From Channa striata (Eukaryota > Chordata > Actinopteri > Anabantiformes > Channidae), in assembly GCA_033026295.1 (NCBI GenBank), contig CM065179.1, forward strand, positions 15,803,275-15,867,274: a DNA stretch of 64,000 nt, written 5' to 3'. Numbering within the stretch: position 1 is the stretch's first letter; every line of letters begins with the position of its first letter. This document shows positions 63,919 to 64,000 of this stretch, in pieces. The position numbers and the translations under genes are program-made. The notes beneath the pieces are model-generated. The model saw nothing but the letters and a program-made list of their open reading frames with translations, had not been told where the DNA came from and did not search any database.

Positions 63919-64000
63919 TCTGTGAATGGGTCTTCATGATCTGGGGGCATGTGGACGATCTCGTAGCCCTCTTGTCTAAGGATGTCCAGCACGCTGTGGT
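63919..64000 (-). CDS. trabd2b: trabd2b (TIKI2 Wnt-inactivating metalloprotease), internal coding exon, cut by window edge
   Basis: This is the 3' part of a coding exon; its start lies beyond position 64000. It encodes 26 complete residues, beginning HSVLDILRQEGYEI and ending DHEDPFT. TIKI proteins are membrane-anchored TraB-domain metalloproteases that clip the N-terminus of Wnt ligands and so block Wnt signalling. The VLDxLRxEGYEVxH segment directly follows the second conserved histidine motif (GAGHF) of the TraB domain in TIKI proteins as I remember them, so that motif should lie just outside the window. The exon ends with a canonical donor (GA then GTGAGT, with GT at 63917-63918), giving phase 2. 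The frame joins cleanly to the acceptor at 61952 through a GAG codon. Identification rests on motif memory, not on a search. Confidence 0.85.

Overview
The window is vertebrate nuclear DNA, almost certainly from a ray-finned (teleost) fish. It has low gene density, many (CA)n/(GT)n microsatellites, several diverged interspersed repeats that resemble common teleost families, and one spliced gene whose protein matches a vertebrate-specific C-terminus. No bacterial, phage, CRISPR or operon structure was seen.

The only protein-coding gene I can support lies at the right edge on the minus strand. It is the last three coding exons of trabd2b, which encodes TIKI2, a GPI-anchored TraB-domain metalloprotease that inactivates Wnt ligands. 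The exons are 63919-64000 (cut by the window edge), 61668-61952 and 60962-61196. All splice sites are canonical, both introns are phase 2, and the reading frame runs through both junctions to a stop at 60962-60964. The conserved block around FSDLWVRI and the preceding LLPDSLSQLEEFGR segment favour trabd2b over trabd2a. The last exon ends in a hydrophobic tail typical of a GPI-anchor signal. The protease domain lies beyond position 64000.

Positions 1-60 kb read as a gene desert downstream of trabd2b. In human, TRABD2B is followed on this side by a long desert and then FOXD2, so this may be the equivalent foxd2-trabd2b interval; foxd2 itself is not in the window. All long open frames here look accidental: they are low-complexity, antisense, or without recognisable domains.

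Layout: 1-12.2 kb is plain AT-rich DNA. 12.2-15.1 kb holds interspersed repeats, including a TTAGGG-like stretch and a composite repeat. 19.1-19.2 kb has a tRNA-derived SINE-like remnant. 21.2 kb has a near-perfect 26-bp hairpin, and 26.2-26.5 kb a 285-bp element with 29-bp terminal inverted repeats (a MITE). 36.9-38.2 kb is microsatellite-rich. 42.9-43.5 kb is a long copy of a teleost interspersed repeat. 43.9-57.5 kb is richer in GC and CpG, with blocks that look like conserved non-coding enhancers, including a pair of inverted POU octamers at 48.7-48.9 kb and CpG clusters at 47.3 and 49.5 kb. 54.3 kb has a retroposon-tail-like sequence. Three CTCF-like motifs were noted.

I found no convincing new biological system. 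The most useful leads are the candidate regulatory blocks, the CpG clusters and the short inverted-repeat elements.
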